A DNA stretch of 64,000 nucleotides, from NCBI GenBank assembly GCA_964404895.1, contig CAYOLV010000005.1:186001-250000 (forward strand). Reading direction: 5' to 3'. The translations under genes and the position numbers were made by a program. A model generated the notes under the pieces. The model was not told where the DNA came from. It saw only the letters and a program-made list of their open reading frames with translations, and ran no database searches. Below are positions 26,959 to 35,789 of this stretch, piece after piece. This stretch comes from JBGSUZ01 sp964404895. Lineage in GTDB: Bacteria; Bacillota; Clostridia; Peptostreptococcales; Acidaminobacteraceae. Positions within the stretch are counted from its first letter, which is position 1. Each line of letters opens with the position of its first letter.

Positions 26959-28134
26959 ATGTCCAATTTCCAAAACCCTACAAATCAGCATTTTCCACCC
27001 TCTCCGCCCTCTCCGCCCTCTCCGCCCTCTTCACCCTCTTCACCCTCTTCACCCTCTCCAAAAGAAACCCTGGACGCCTTTCTCTTTCAGCTCATGGGCA
27101 GTGAAAGCACAGGACAAACCGTTACCGTTCAGCCTTCCCAGTGGTCTCTCCTCGTCTCTGAACTGGGAGAAGCTCACTTGGAAGAGATGGCTCAGTTGGC
27201 TAGGCATTACTCCCTTAAACACTTTGGAAAGTCCGTGGTCTTATACACCCCCATGTATCTTTCCAATTATTGTATCAACGGCTGTCGGTATTGCAGTTAC
27301 GGGGCAGAACACACCATTAACCGTCGGGTTTTGAATGAAGATGAAATAGCGAGAGAAGCTCAGGCCATTGCCGCTACAGGGCTTCGTCATATTTTGCTCT
27401 TAACGGGAGAGTCCGACCGCCACTTTGACTTCAAAGCTATCTGCCGTGCTGTGGAAGTGATCCGACCTTACTTTGACAGCATTTCCATAGAAAGCTACGC
27501 CCTCACCGAAGAGGAGTATAAAATTCTTGAAGGGCTTGGAGTCATGGGCGTCACCTTATACCAAGAAACCTATGATCAAAGTCGCTATGAATATTTGCAC
27601 CCTTTTGGACCTAAAGCCGACTACCAGTGGCGGTTAGGCGTACCTGATCGGGTTGGACATAGTGGTATTCGACAAATGAATATGGGGATTCTCATGGGGC
27701 TTACCCCTTGGCGTGAAGACCTGCTCAAACTCATGGCGCATGCAAGGCGCATCCAAAACACTTATCCAGAAATGGAAATTTCCTTCTCACTGCCTCGAAT
27801 GATTCCCTTTGAAGGTTCTAACTTTGAAGAACTGGGCATTGCAGGAATCTCAGACAAGGAATACGTTCAAGCCCTTTGCGGGGTTCGCATCGCCTTTCCA
27901 CACTGTGCCATCAACGTTTCCACTAGGGAAAATAAAGCCATGCGGGAAGCCCTGTTGGCCATCGGTGTCAACAAAATGTCTGCTGGGGTTTCCACAGAAG
28001 TGGGCGGACATATAGAGGGACAGCGAGGAGACGGACAATTTAAAATATCCGACGAGAGCAGTGTGGAAGCGGTTAGACAAATGATTCTAAACAAAGGCTA
28101 TCAGCCAATCTTAAGGGATTGGATTAAATTCTAG
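26959..28134 (+). CDS. thiH: 2-iminoacetate synthase ThiH (radical SAM)
   Basis: 391 residues. The radical SAM cluster is CINGCRYCSYG (CX3CX2C), and this enzyme cleaves tyrosine to give dehydroglycine for ThiG. The body is ordinary ThiH. The N-terminus carries an added Pro/Ser-rich run (about residues 13-34) encoded by seven 9-base repeats (26998-27060), absent from typical ThiH. AGGAGGG sits before the ATG. It is followed by thiC after 13 bases. Confidence 0.95.
   Translation: MSNFQNPTNQHFPPSPPSPPSPPSSPSSPSSPSPKETLDAFLFQLMGSESTGQTVTVQPSQWSLLVSELGEAHLEEMAQLARHYSLKHFGKSVVLYTPMYLSNYCINGCRYCSYGAEHTINRRVLNEDEIAREAQAIAATGLRHILLLTGESDRHFDFKAICRAVEVIRPYFDSISIESYALTEEEYKILEGLGVMGVTLYQETYDQSRYEYLHPFGPKADYQWRLGVPDRVGHSGIRQMNMGILMGLTPWREDLLKLMAHARRIQNTYPEMEISFSLPRMIPFEGSNFEELGIAGISDKEYVQALCGVRIAFPHCAINVSTRENKAMREALLAIGVNKMSAGVSTEVGGHIEGQRGDGQFKISDESSVEAVRQMILNKGYQPILRDWIKF
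26998..27060 (+). repeat. Seven-copy 9-bp tandem repeat in the 5' end of thiH
   Basis: The units are CCCTCTCCG three times, CCCTCTTCA three times and CCCTCTCCA once, in frame, encoding a PPS/SPS run. The blocks of identical variants suggest recent expansion by slippage. Copy-number change would keep the frame, since each unit is three codons. Confidence 0.9.
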
Positions 28135-28147
28135 GAGGACAAGGGGT

Positions 28148-29455
28148 ATGAAACAAAATTACGCAACCCAAATGGACGCAGCAAAAAAGGGCATTATTAC
28201 GCCAGAAATGGAAACTGTGGCAAAAAAGGAAAGTTTATCGGCTGAAATTATTCGTGAACGGGTAGCGCTGGGTACTGTGGCCATTCCCGCCAATATTAAT
28301 CACAAGAACCTCAGTGCCGAAGGGGTTGGACAAGGCCTTAAAACTAAAATTAACGTAAATTTGGGAATTTCCAAAGACTGCGCTGACTTTTCCCAGGAAA
28401 TGGCGAAAGTGCAAATGGCAATTGACTTTAAGGCTGAAGCCATTATGGACCTCAGCAGTTATGGCAAAACCCGTGAATTCCGTCTGGAACTGATTGAAAA
28501 ATCCCCAGCCATGATTGGCACTGTGCCTATGTATGACGCCGTAGGGTTTAGCGACAAAAGCCTCAAATCTCTCACCAAACAAGACTTCCTCGAAGTGGTT
28601 GAAGCTCATGGCAAAGATGGGGTGGACTTTATCACCATTCACGCGGGACTTAACCGAGAAACTGCAGAAACCTTTAAGCGTAATCCTCGCGTGACTAACA
28701 TCGTCTCTAGAGGGGGCTCTCTCCTCTTCGCTTATATGGAAATGAACCAATGCGAAAACCCCTATTTTGAATTCTACGATGAGCTTCTTGACATATGCAG
28801 AAAATACGACATCACCCTCAGTCTGGGCGATGCCATGCGTCCCGGTTCCATTGCAGATGCCACTGACGCCAATCAAATCAAGGAACTCATGACTTTAGGA
28901 GAACTCACAAAACGGGCTTGGGCAAGAGATGTTCAGGTCATGATTGAAGGTCCTGGGCATATGGCCATCAACGAAATTGCCGCCAATATGATTCTTCAAA
29001 AGAAACTTTGCCACAATGCCCCATTCTATGTCTTAGGCCCTCTGGTCACAGACATTGCGCCAGGTTATGACCACATTACCAGCGCCATTGGTGGGGCAAT
29101 TGCCGCTGCCAGCGGTGCAGACTTCCTCTGTTACGTCACCCCAGCAGAACATTTAAGACTTCCAGATGCAGACGACGTTAAAGAGGGAATCATCGCTTCA
29201 AAAATTGCCGCTCACGCCGCCGATATTGCGAAAGGTATTCCCGGAGCTGCCCAGTGGGATCTGGAAATGAGCAAAGCCCGTCAAGAGGTGGACTGGAAAC
29301 GTATGCTTGAACTGTCCATAGACCCCGAAAAAGCCGAGCGCTACCACGCTACCAGCAAAACAGAGCATGCGGATAGCTGTACCATGTGCGGTCAAATGTG
29401 CTCCATGCGGAATATGAACAAAATCCTCAAAGGGGAGACCGTAGACATTGGCTAG
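28148..29455 (+). CDS. thiC: Phosphomethylpyrimidine synthase ThiC
   Basis: 435 residues, the short bacterial form. It converts aminoimidazole ribotide to HMP phosphate by a radical SAM mechanism. The C-terminal cluster CTMCGQMCSM is present, with EGPGHMAINE and GPLVTDIAPGYDHITSAIGG as signature blocks. The operon gives both the thiazole and the pyrimidine branch. Its end overlaps the next gene by 8 bases. Confidence 0.97.
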   Translation: MKQNYATQMDAAKKGIITPEMETVAKKESLSAEIIRERVALGTVAIPANINHKNLSAEGVGQGLKTKINVNLGISKDCADFSQEMAKVQMAIDFKAEAIMDLSSYGKTREFRLELIEKSPAMIGTVPMYDAVGFSDKSLKSLTKQDFLEVVEAHGKDGVDFITIHAGLNRETAETFKRNPRVTNIVSRGGSLLFAYMEMNQCENPYFEFYDELLDICRKYDITLSLGDAMRPGSIADATDANQIKELMTLGELTKRAWARDVQVMIEGPGHMAINEIAANMILQKKLCHNAPFYVLGPLVTDIAPGYDHITSAIGGAIAAASGADFLCYVTPAEHLRLPDADDVKEGIIASKIAAHAADIAKGIPGAAQWDLEMSKARQEVDWKRMLELSIDPEKAERYHATSKTEHADSCTMCGQMCSMRNMNKILKGETVDIG

Positions 29456-30050
29456 GGACAGCGGCGAAGTTTGGATGATCACCGACAGTCGCCAAGTCCC
29501 AAATTTGGCCGCCAACTGTTTATTTCACGCCCCTCAGGTGGATGCCATTGTAATTCGAGAAAAGGATTGGTCACGGGATCAGATCTCTGATTTTTGTGAA
29601 GGCTTTCACGCTTCTTGGGAAAGCCCCTTAGCCAAACCTGACCTCATTCTCAACTGGAATGGTACTTTCGACCCTAGTCCATTGCCCATTCAGGGGCTTC
29701 ACTTGGGTTATGAGGTTGCCCTCAGCCTTTTTAGGCAACCTCAACTCTGGGAGGAATGTTTTTCTTCGCCCCACTGGAAAATAGGGGTTTCTATACACAA
29801 CCAAAAAGAGTGGCGGGCTGTTCGCAGCCTACCACTCCATTATGTGATGCTTTCAAATGTCTATGAAACTTCCTGCAAGCCAGGAAAATCCGGACTGGGC
29901 TTGCCTGAGTTAAAGTCTCTTTACAACGCCATACAACAGGATTGCCCTAAAATTAAGGGTTACGCTTTAGGCGGTCTAACCTTTGAAGATCAATCGGATA
30001 TTAAGTCTCTAGGACTCCATGGAATTGCCCTTCGCTCAGCATTTTTTTAA
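29448..30050 (+). CDS. tenI: TenI/ThiE-family protein, probable thiazole tautomerase
   Basis: 200 residues, TIM-barrel. IREKDWSRDQ, GLHLGYEVAL, IGVSIHNQKEW, NVYETSCKPGKSGLGL and YALGGL follow the ThiE/TenI family in order. The ETSCKPG segment is closer to TenI (thiazole tautomerase) than to thiamine-phosphate synthase ThiE. TTG 29448 is taken as start because AAAGGGGAG lies 6-8 bases before it inside thiC. The 3' end overlaps the convergent GGDEF/HD-GYP gene by 50 bases. Confidence 0.75.
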   Translation: MARDSGEVWMITDSRQVPNLAANCLFHAPQVDAIVIREKDWSRDQISDFCEGFHASWESPLAKPDLILNWNGTFDPSPLPIQGLHLGYEVALSLFRQPQLWEECFSSPHWKIGVSIHNQKEWRAVRSLPLHYVMLSNVYETSCKPGKSGLGLPELKSLYNAIQQDCPKIKGYALGGLTFEDQSDIKSLGLHGIALRSAFF

Positions 30051-32373
30051 AAACAGCAACCAACGAGGGATCAAATTTATGACCTGCGTCCTTTTCAATT
30101 TCAGCCAAAGCTTGTCTTGGGTCAAAGTCGATCTGATCAATTTTGTTTGCCGTTAAATGCTCAAAGGCGTCCGTAATCGAAAGTATTCTTCCATAAAACG
30201 GAATATCTTTTCCCGATAACCCTCTCGGATACCCGCTGCCATCCCAATTTTCATGATGTGCTAATACAGCTTCGGCCAGATCTGCAAATTCGTTGGCAGA
30301 ACTTAAAATACGATAGCCAATTTCAGGGTGTCTATTTATAGCGGTTTCTGATTTAGAGAGTTCCATACTTTGGGTTTCAATTAAATATTCAGTTGCCGCA
30401 ATTTTACCAATATCATGAAGCAATCCCACAGTACTAAGGGCTTTGATTTCCATTTCCTCCAAGGCTAAAGCGACCCCCATTTTTTCCATGAGTTCTGACA
30501 CACTTCGAGCGTGTTGTTCTTCTTTAGGACTTTTTTCAAAGAAAGTTTGGGTAATCGCATGAACCCCTTTTAGGCGAATGCCCTGACTTTTAAAGAGCTT
30601 CTTTTTATACATCAGATCTTCAGCGCTTTTTAAAATTTGGTGAATATCCTCTGAGCCCAGTTTCGTTTTACTTCCAAAGGCGATGGAAATATCCATATTA
30701 TAAAGTTCTTCTTGCATCATTAAGGTCTCAATGCGCTTTATAATTTCTACGGCTGTTTCTTCTGAAGTCTTAGGGAGTATGATGGCAAACTCATCCCCAC
30801 CAATTCTGGAAACTACGTCTTCGCTGCGGAAGCCTTCCTGAATGATTTTTGCAGCCCTTTGAAGCAATTCATCTCCAGCGCTGTGCCCGAATGAATCGTT
30901 TATCAGTTTCAGACCGTTGACGTCCGCCATGACTACTGTAAAGGGCAAGTTTCTCGGCACATCTAAGCGCAAGAGCTCTTCTTCAAAGAATCTCCGATTA
31001 TAAACCCCTGTCAACTGATCCCGATAGCTCATATACTGTAGATGATTTTCCAAATCTTTTCGTTCTGTAATATCCCTGCAAAGGGCATGAACCACAACGC
31101 GTCCCTTCAAAATAATTTTTGAAAGCATTATTTCTACAGGGATTTCTACGCCATCATGCCGTTTGTGCCACCATTCAAATTTAGCTTTACCTTCTTCTAA
31201 ACAAAGTTCAACCCATTCTCTCCCTTTGATTTCAGATAATTGTCCATCAGGCTGAAAATATTCGCCATCCCCATATGGAGAACGCCCAATCAACTCCGAC
31301 TTGTCAGCGACCTCAAAGTATTTTACACTAGCTTGATTACAGTCCGAAATCTTATCTTCGTCAATAATAAAAATAGCATCTGCTGAGTTTTCAAAAAGGG
31401 TTCTAAAGGTAAATTCACTCGAAGCGAGTTCATCCATATATTGTTTTTTTTCAGTAATATCCTCTATAAAGGCAAGCTGACAGTTTTCTTCGTCAAAATC
31501 GACCAACTTCAAATTGGCCCAGACCACTTCTCCGTCTGGCTTTACATAGCGTTTATCCATATCTAAAGTTTTTGTCCCATTTTTTAAATAGGCTTCCAGC
31601 ATGCCCCTATTATCTTGAAGATCGTCTGGGTGAGTAATTTCCGACCATTTCAGATGCTTCAACTCTTCTGTCGAGCGCCCTACAATATCTGCAAAGTGCT
31701 GATTTACCTGTACATACTGACAATCCTTCGTTCCTGCCAAACTGATGCCCATGGGCGCCATTTCAAATATTTTTCGGAAGCGCTCCTCGCTTTCAATCAG
31801 CCGAATATACTGCCTATTAATCTTTTTTAAGGCTAGCCCTAGGGCGACGGTCAAAGCTGGGTAGATTGTAATAATAATGAGCGCCATGGTGTTAAAGGTT
31901 GAAAGTAACACCGCTTCAGGCAATGTAAAAATACAGAGAATCATGACGACATGTACATCTAAGCCCATAATCGACAACATCCCCAAAGAGATTTCTCTCT
32001 TTTTTCGAATGCGATACCAATAAAATAGGCTGCCTATCGTACCCGAGGCTATAATGACCAGGACCCCCATGGTTGTTCCTGCCCCACCTTGATACAGTCT
32101 ATAACTCAAAGCAAAGACGGACGCTATCACCGCCGCTATTGGCCCAAAAAATAAGCCGCATAGACTGAGTATGATAGAACGTCCGTCAAAAATTAAACCT
32201 TTACTCAAAACCAATGGCTGAAACATGCCTAGAACAGCAATCATGCCAAAAAGAACCCCTTGCATGAAGGCGAACTTCTTATTGGTTTTATCCCATTTTA
32301 TTAAATATCCCGAAATGATACTCACCGCTGCCATCAAACCAAAGTTGAGGAGTATTTCCAGTCCAATTCTCAT
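30001..32373 (-). CDS. PAS-GGDEF-HD-GYP protein with 5TM sensor (c-di-GMP turnover)
   Basis: 790 residues: a 5TM/LytS-like membrane sensor (1-185), PAS (about 195-310), PAS (about 320-440), GGDEF (about 445-605) and HD-GYP (about 615-790). The cyclase signature GGDEF is intact at 525-529, with an RxxD product-inhibition site R516-D519. The phosphodiesterase metal pair is H653/D654 and GYP is at 714-716 (HHENWDGSGYP). It could therefore both make and degrade c-di-GMP, with balance set by the sensors. GAGGTGG precedes the ATG. It may be co-transcribed with the lipoprotein, flavin reductase and murJ genes upstream. Confidence 0.93.
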   Translation of the reverse strand: MRIGLEILLNFGLMAAVSIISGYLIKWDKTNKKFAFMQGVLFGMIAVLGMFQPLVLSKGLIFDGRSIILSLCGLFFGPIAAVIASVFALSYRLYQGGAGTTMGVLVIIASGTIGSLFYWYRIRKKREISLGMLSIMGLDVHVVMILCIFTLPEAVLLSTFNTMALIIITIYPALTVALGLALKKINRQYIRLIESEERFRKIFEMAPMGISLAGTKDCQYVQVNQHFADIVGRSTEELKHLKWSEITHPDDLQDNRGMLEAYLKNGTKTLDMDKRYVKPDGEVVWANLKLVDFDEENCQLAFIEDITEKKQYMDELASSEFTFRTLFENSADAIFIIDEDKISDCNQASVKYFEVADKSELIGRSPYGDGEYFQPDGQLSEIKGREWVELCLEEGKAKFEWWHKRHDGVEIPVEIMLSKIILKGRVVVHALCRDITERKDLENHLQYMSYRDQLTGVYNRRFFEEELLRLDVPRNLPFTVVMADVNGLKLINDSFGHSAGDELLQRAAKIIQEGFRSEDVVSRIGGDEFAIILPKTSEETAVEIIKRIETLMMQEELYNMDISIAFGSKTKLGSEDIHQILKSAEDLMYKKKLFKSQGIRLKGVHAITQTFFEKSPKEEQHARSVSELMEKMGVALALEEMEIKALSTVGLLHDIGKIAATEYLIETQSMELSKSETAINRHPEIGYRILSSANEFADLAEAVLAHHENWDGSGYPRGLSGKDIPFYGRILSITDAFEHLTANKIDQIDFDPRQALAEIEKDAGHKFDPSLVAVFKKMLSEGQFHGVLET

Positions 32374-32416
32374 ATTTCCACCTCATTGATTTATTGACTC
32401 GAGGGGCATCTCATCC

Positions 32417-33040
32417 CTATTGGAGAAGCTCTGTATCCATAATTTCGTAGTCTGCTCGATAAATATACAGAGATTTACCATCAATAATAACTCTTGTCAT
32501 TTTAGGAAGATCTGTTGGAATTTCAACGGTTACATTCTTACCTTGGTAAACCCCTACTACCACGCCCAGTTGAGACTTAATGATAATGACTTTTTCATCG
32601 CCTAAAAAGTTCTTTAAATGGTTGACGCTTCTATCTAAAGGAACCACAGTAGATAATCCCTTTGTGGTCATTTCCTTTAAATATTCAAAGTCGAAGTCCG
32701 CTACCGTATTCACACCTCTTTCAGCAAAAACGGCGGTGGAACCCACATGGAGCATTTGCTTTCCGTCGATGGTAATTTCAAGCACTTCACTTTTATTACC
32801 GTCTGCACCGCTGTTGGCCTCATTTTCAAAGATGCCAATGTTGACTCGATTACCCTGAATGGTCAGCGTGTTGTTGCCGTAATCGTCGTAAGAAAGAACT
32901 TTGTAGTCGTCACCTAAAAGCGCGCCTTCAATTCTATTCGTAATATTGCTGATGACGTTACAAGCTGTGGTCGTTGAAATGATTGTGAACATCAGGGCTA
33001 TAACTAGAATGCGTTTAATAGATAAACCAGCGCTTTTCAT
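32417..33040 (-). CDS. Small lipoprotein, possibly DUF5052
   Basis: 207 residues with a signal segment ending in a lipobox (TTTAC, Cys at about 27). The rest is beta-rich with no catalytic motif I recognise: DDYGNNTLTIQGNRVNIG, ITIDGKQMLHVGSTAVFAE and RVIIDGKSLYIYRADYEI. The pattern matches my memory of DUF5052 lipoproteins of Bacillota, but that is not certain. It lies 2 bases after the flavin reductase gene, so it is likely co-transcribed. Confidence 0.72.
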   Translation of the reverse strand: MKSAGLSIKRILVIALMFTIISTTTACNVISNITNRIEGALLGDDYKVLSYDDYGNNTLTIQGNRVNIGIFENEANSGADGNKSEVLEITIDGKQMLHVGSTAVFAERGVNTVADFDFEYLKEMTTKGLSTVVPLDRSVNHLKNFLGDEKVIIIKSQLGVVVGVYQGKNVTVEIPTDLPKMTRVIIDGKSLYIYRADYEIMDTELLQ

Positions 33041-33042
33041 GA

Positions 33043-34128
33043 TTACTTTTCTCTCTTTCCAGATTTATTTTTTAAATTGTTAGGTCTTGTGCCATGAGGT
33101 TTCCCGCTATATGCTTTACCGTTGAAAGTTTTACCGCTGTTCGGCTTATCACTTCCAGGCTTTCCACTTGGCTTATCGCTGCTAGGTCGACTGCTCTTTG
33201 GACGGTCCCCGCTTGGTTTAAAGCTCTGTGGGCGATCACCATTTGGTTTACTGCCAAAGGCTCTGTTTGTTCTTTGTTTGTCACCATAAGGTTTATCGTT
33301 GGTGCGCTTTTGATTTTTAGGGTTCAGCGGGCTGACTTCCCACTCCTCTGGCTTGATATACGGTCTGTCATAATCTTTATTATATTGTCGCTTCTTGTCT
33401 TCTTTTTCTTTGATTTGATTTGTCTTGGCGGCATACCACTCTTTTTGATTTTGCTCCCATGCAACTCGAGCTTCTTCCTTCTTCGCTTTCTTCTCTTCCT
33501 TCAGCTTTCTCTTTTCCACAATGCGTTGTTCTTCAGCTTTAAGTTTTGCCACTTTTTCCGCTGTTTTTTTCTTCATGACAGAGAACCCGAACTGGCCAAG
33601 GGCTTCGCCAATCCCGTAATACTCGCCGTGGCTGTAGACAATTGGTTTACTCCATTCCAAATGAAGCTTCCCATTTTTGTCAATGAGCTCTTCTTTCACA
33701 TGAATGGCTACCACCTCTGCCATAAACATATCGTGGCTGCCAAGTTCAATGACTTGAGTCACTTTACACTCTATGCTGACAGGGCTTTCATCAATCATTG
33801 GGGCTGCTACTTTTTCAGCAGGTACAGCCGTTAAGCCCAAGTGAACAAATTTATTCACTTCTCTGCCTGATTTAACGCCACAATAATCTGTTTTTTGCAC
33901 AAGCTCTTCTGAAGAAAGGTTGATGACAAAAGAATCCGATTCCTTAATCAATTGGTGTGAATGTCTTTCTTTTCTAACTGAAACGTAAGTCATTGGCGGT
34001 GTTGAATTGATTGTCCCCGTCCAAGCGACTGTCATAATATTATATTTTTCCGGACTGTCTCCGCAGCTGACCATGACAGCTGGTACGGGATAGACCATTG
34101 TACCTGGTTTAAATGGAACTTTACTCAT
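33043..34128 (-). CDS. Flavin reductase-like FMN-binding protein with long basic disordered tail
   Basis: 361 residues. Residues 1-190 are a flavin-reductase/FMN split-barrel domain (MVYPVPAVMVSCG, NIMTVAWTGT, SFVINLSSEELV and ECKVTQVIELGSHDMF are the family blocks). Residues 190-245 form a Lys/Glu-rich coiled coil. From about 270 to the end there is a low-complexity tail of repeated Asp-Lys/Arg-Pro-Ser-Gly units. Such tails resemble RNA- or surface-binding extensions and are not normal for flavin reductases. It has an AGAGGAT ribosome site and lies 4 bases after murJ. Confidence 0.87.
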   Translation of the reverse strand: MSKVPFKPGTMVYPVPAVMVSCGDSPEKYNIMTVAWTGTINSTPPMTYVSVRKERHSHQLIKESDSFVINLSSEELVQKTDYCGVKSGREVNKFVHLGLTAVPAEKVAAPMIDESPVSIECKVTQVIELGSHDMFMAEVVAIHVKEELIDKNGKLHLEWSKPIVYSHGEYYGIGEALGQFGFSVMKKKTAEKVAKLKAEEQRIVEKRKLKEEKKAKKEEARVAWEQNQKEWYAAKTNQIKEKEDKKRQYNKDYDRPYIKPEEWEVSPLNPKNQKRTNDKPYGDKQRTNRAFGSKPNGDRPQSFKPSGDRPKSSRPSSDKPSGKPGSDKPNSGKTFNGKAYSGKPHGTRPNNLKNKSGKREK

Positions 34129-34132
34129 AAGA

Positions 34133-35671
34133 TTATCCTCTTTTCAATTTTTTAGTAATAAGGGCCCATAAGGAATGTACTTCTTTGATACCCATTAATG
34201 TGACAGCAACACCATAAACTGCGACGCCTGCCAACACAGATACACCTAAGTTAATCGTCAGGGAACTGACACGACCCTCAAGCCACCCATAGGTATAATG
34301 GACACAAACGCCCATAATAACAGCTGCAATGAGTATTTTGCCGAAAGTCGTTAAAATATCTTTAATGCCAAAGTCTCCTATCCTTCTGTAAAGTGCTGTA
34401 AACAGTAAGAAGCTGGCCGCTAACCCTGAAATTGAGGTTGCTAATGCCAAGCCGCCTACTTTCATAGGTCCAGACAATAGAAGGGCAAAGATTATATTCA
34501 CAACAACGGCAATGGAACCGTTGATCATGGGTGTTTTGGTGTCTTGTAATGCATAAAATGCTCTGCTGAAAACATCCCTCAAAGAGAAACCAATCAGACC
34601 AACTGCGGTGAACATTAAAGCCACTGCCGTCATTTCAGAAGCCCCACCATCAAAAGCACCCCGTTCAAAGACCAATTTAATAATAGGAAGTCTCAGGACT
34701 ATAAACCCAACGCTGGCAGGTAAAATAAGAAGGGTCAACGTATTCACCGTACCCTTGAGCAGGTTTTTAAATTCTTCCATATTGTTGTTGGCACTGTGAT
34801 TTGCCATGGCTGTATAGTAAACAGAAGAAATGGAGGCAAATAAAAGTCCCATTACAAACAGACCTAATTTATTCGAGAAATTCAAGGCAGCAATACTGCC
34901 CTCTGCAAGCCCTGACCCGATAATACGGTCAACTATGGAATTGATTTGCTGAATACCTGTGCCGATGGCCGTTGGAATGACCAATATAAAAAGTGCTCTA
35001 AGTCCTTCGTTGTTAAAATCTGTCTCAGGTTTAAATTTAAAACCTGTTTTAAACAAAGCAGGTAATTGGAATAAAATCTGACAAACTGCCCCTATTGAAA
35101 ACGCTACGCCCAGTCCCACAATGCCGAACTGGGAGGTGAAGAAAATCATTCCCGTAATCAAAGCTAGATTGCTTGGGAATCCATATAGAGCTGGAACGAA
35201 GTAACTGCCCCGGGTCTGTAAAAAACTATTATTGAGGAGCACAATGACACTGAGGGAGATGGTCGGAATCATGACCATGGTCACCATTTGAGTCAAGTGC
35301 TGAGCCTCTGGGCCAAATCCTGGTGCAAAGAAGGCTACTACTGGTTTGATAAACAATAGTAAAACAGCCGAAATGACCACTGTGATTAAAAATGAAATGG
35401 TGTAGACGTTATTGATTAACCCCTTATTTTCTTTTTCAGTTCGATTCACTTTATAATCTGACAGCATGGGAATAAAAGCTGTTCCCAGAGCATTGACCAA
35501 CAAGATAGTGAAGACGCTCAAAATAGATTGCGCCATAACGTATGCATCGCTGCTGACTGAGGTTCCATAATAATTCGCAAGCAGGATATCTCTTAGCAAT
35601 CCTAAGAGTTTGCTGGAAAAGGTAATGATTGTAATAATCAGGGCTATGCCTGCAACTTTCTTGTTATTCAT
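34133..35671 (-). CDS. murJ: Lipid II flippase MurJ
   Basis: About 512 residues. The start is placed at 35671, where GGGAG precedes ATG; an ATG 24 bases further up has no site. It has 13-14 membrane helices of the MATE/MOP fold. The N-terminus SSKLLGLLRDILLANYYGTS and RDVFSRAFYALQDTKTP (conserved RxxFYA-type helix) are MurJ marks. It moves lipid-linked peptidoglycan precursor across the membrane. A second MOP-family protein, PelG, is in the window but is clearly distinct. Confidence 0.94.
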   Translation of the reverse strand: MNNKKVAGIALIITIITFSSKLLGLLRDILLANYYGTSVSSDAYVMAQSILSVFTILLVNALGTAFIPMLSDYKVNRTEKENKGLINNVYTISFLITVVISAVLLLFIKPVVAFFAPGFGPEAQHLTQMVTMVMIPTISLSVIVLLNNSFLQTRGSYFVPALYGFPSNLALITGMIFFTSQFGIVGLGVAFSIGAVCQILFQLPALFKTGFKFKPETDFNNEGLRALFILVIPTAIGTGIQQINSIVDRIIGSGLAEGSIAALNFSNKLGLFVMGLLFASISSVYYTAMANHSANNNMEEFKNLLKGTVNTLTLLILPASVGFIVLRLPIIKLVFERGAFDGGASEMTAVALMFTAVGLIGFSLRDVFSRAFYALQDTKTPMINGSIAVVVNIIFALLLSGPMKVGGLALATSISGLAASFLLFTALYRRIGDFGIKDILTTFGKILIAAVIMGVCVHYTYGWLEGRVSSLTINLGVSVLAGVAVYGVAVTLMGIKEVHSLWALITKKLKRG

Positions 35672-35746
35672 ATTTCTCCCGACTCTTTTCTTCATTTAAT
35701 TGATAGATACATCCATTTTAACGTTTTTATGGACTAATTAAAAGTT

Positions 35747-35782
35747 AAAAAAGAAAGCAGAACATTCTCGCTGCTTTCTTTC
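35747..35782 (-). terminator. Terminator after the phosphodiester glycosidase gene
   Basis: The minus strand has AAAGAAAGCAG, a ten-base loop, CTGCTTTCTTT and then further Ts. It lies 8-43 bases past the stop of the 35790 gene and separates it from murJ. Confidence 0.8.
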
Positions 35783-35789
35783 GCCTATT

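Noticed and set aside
26569..26991. Minus-strand open frames of 140 and 101 codons inside thiG
   Set aside because: They overlap each other and a well conserved gene, with no domain match.
26998..27060. Tandem repeat considered as a CRISPR or regulatory array
   Set aside because: Units are 9 bases with no spacers and lie in frame inside thiH.
28235..28876. A 213-codon open frame on the minus strand inside thiC
   Set aside because: It is antisense to a strongly conserved gene, has no recognisable domain and no convincing ribosome site. It is explained by codon usage of thiC.
33094..33834. A 246-codon plus-strand open frame across the flavin reductase gene
   Set aside because: Its hydrophobic, Phe/Leu-rich product is what the complement of Lys/Glu-rich codons gives. 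The minus-strand frame has a clear domain.
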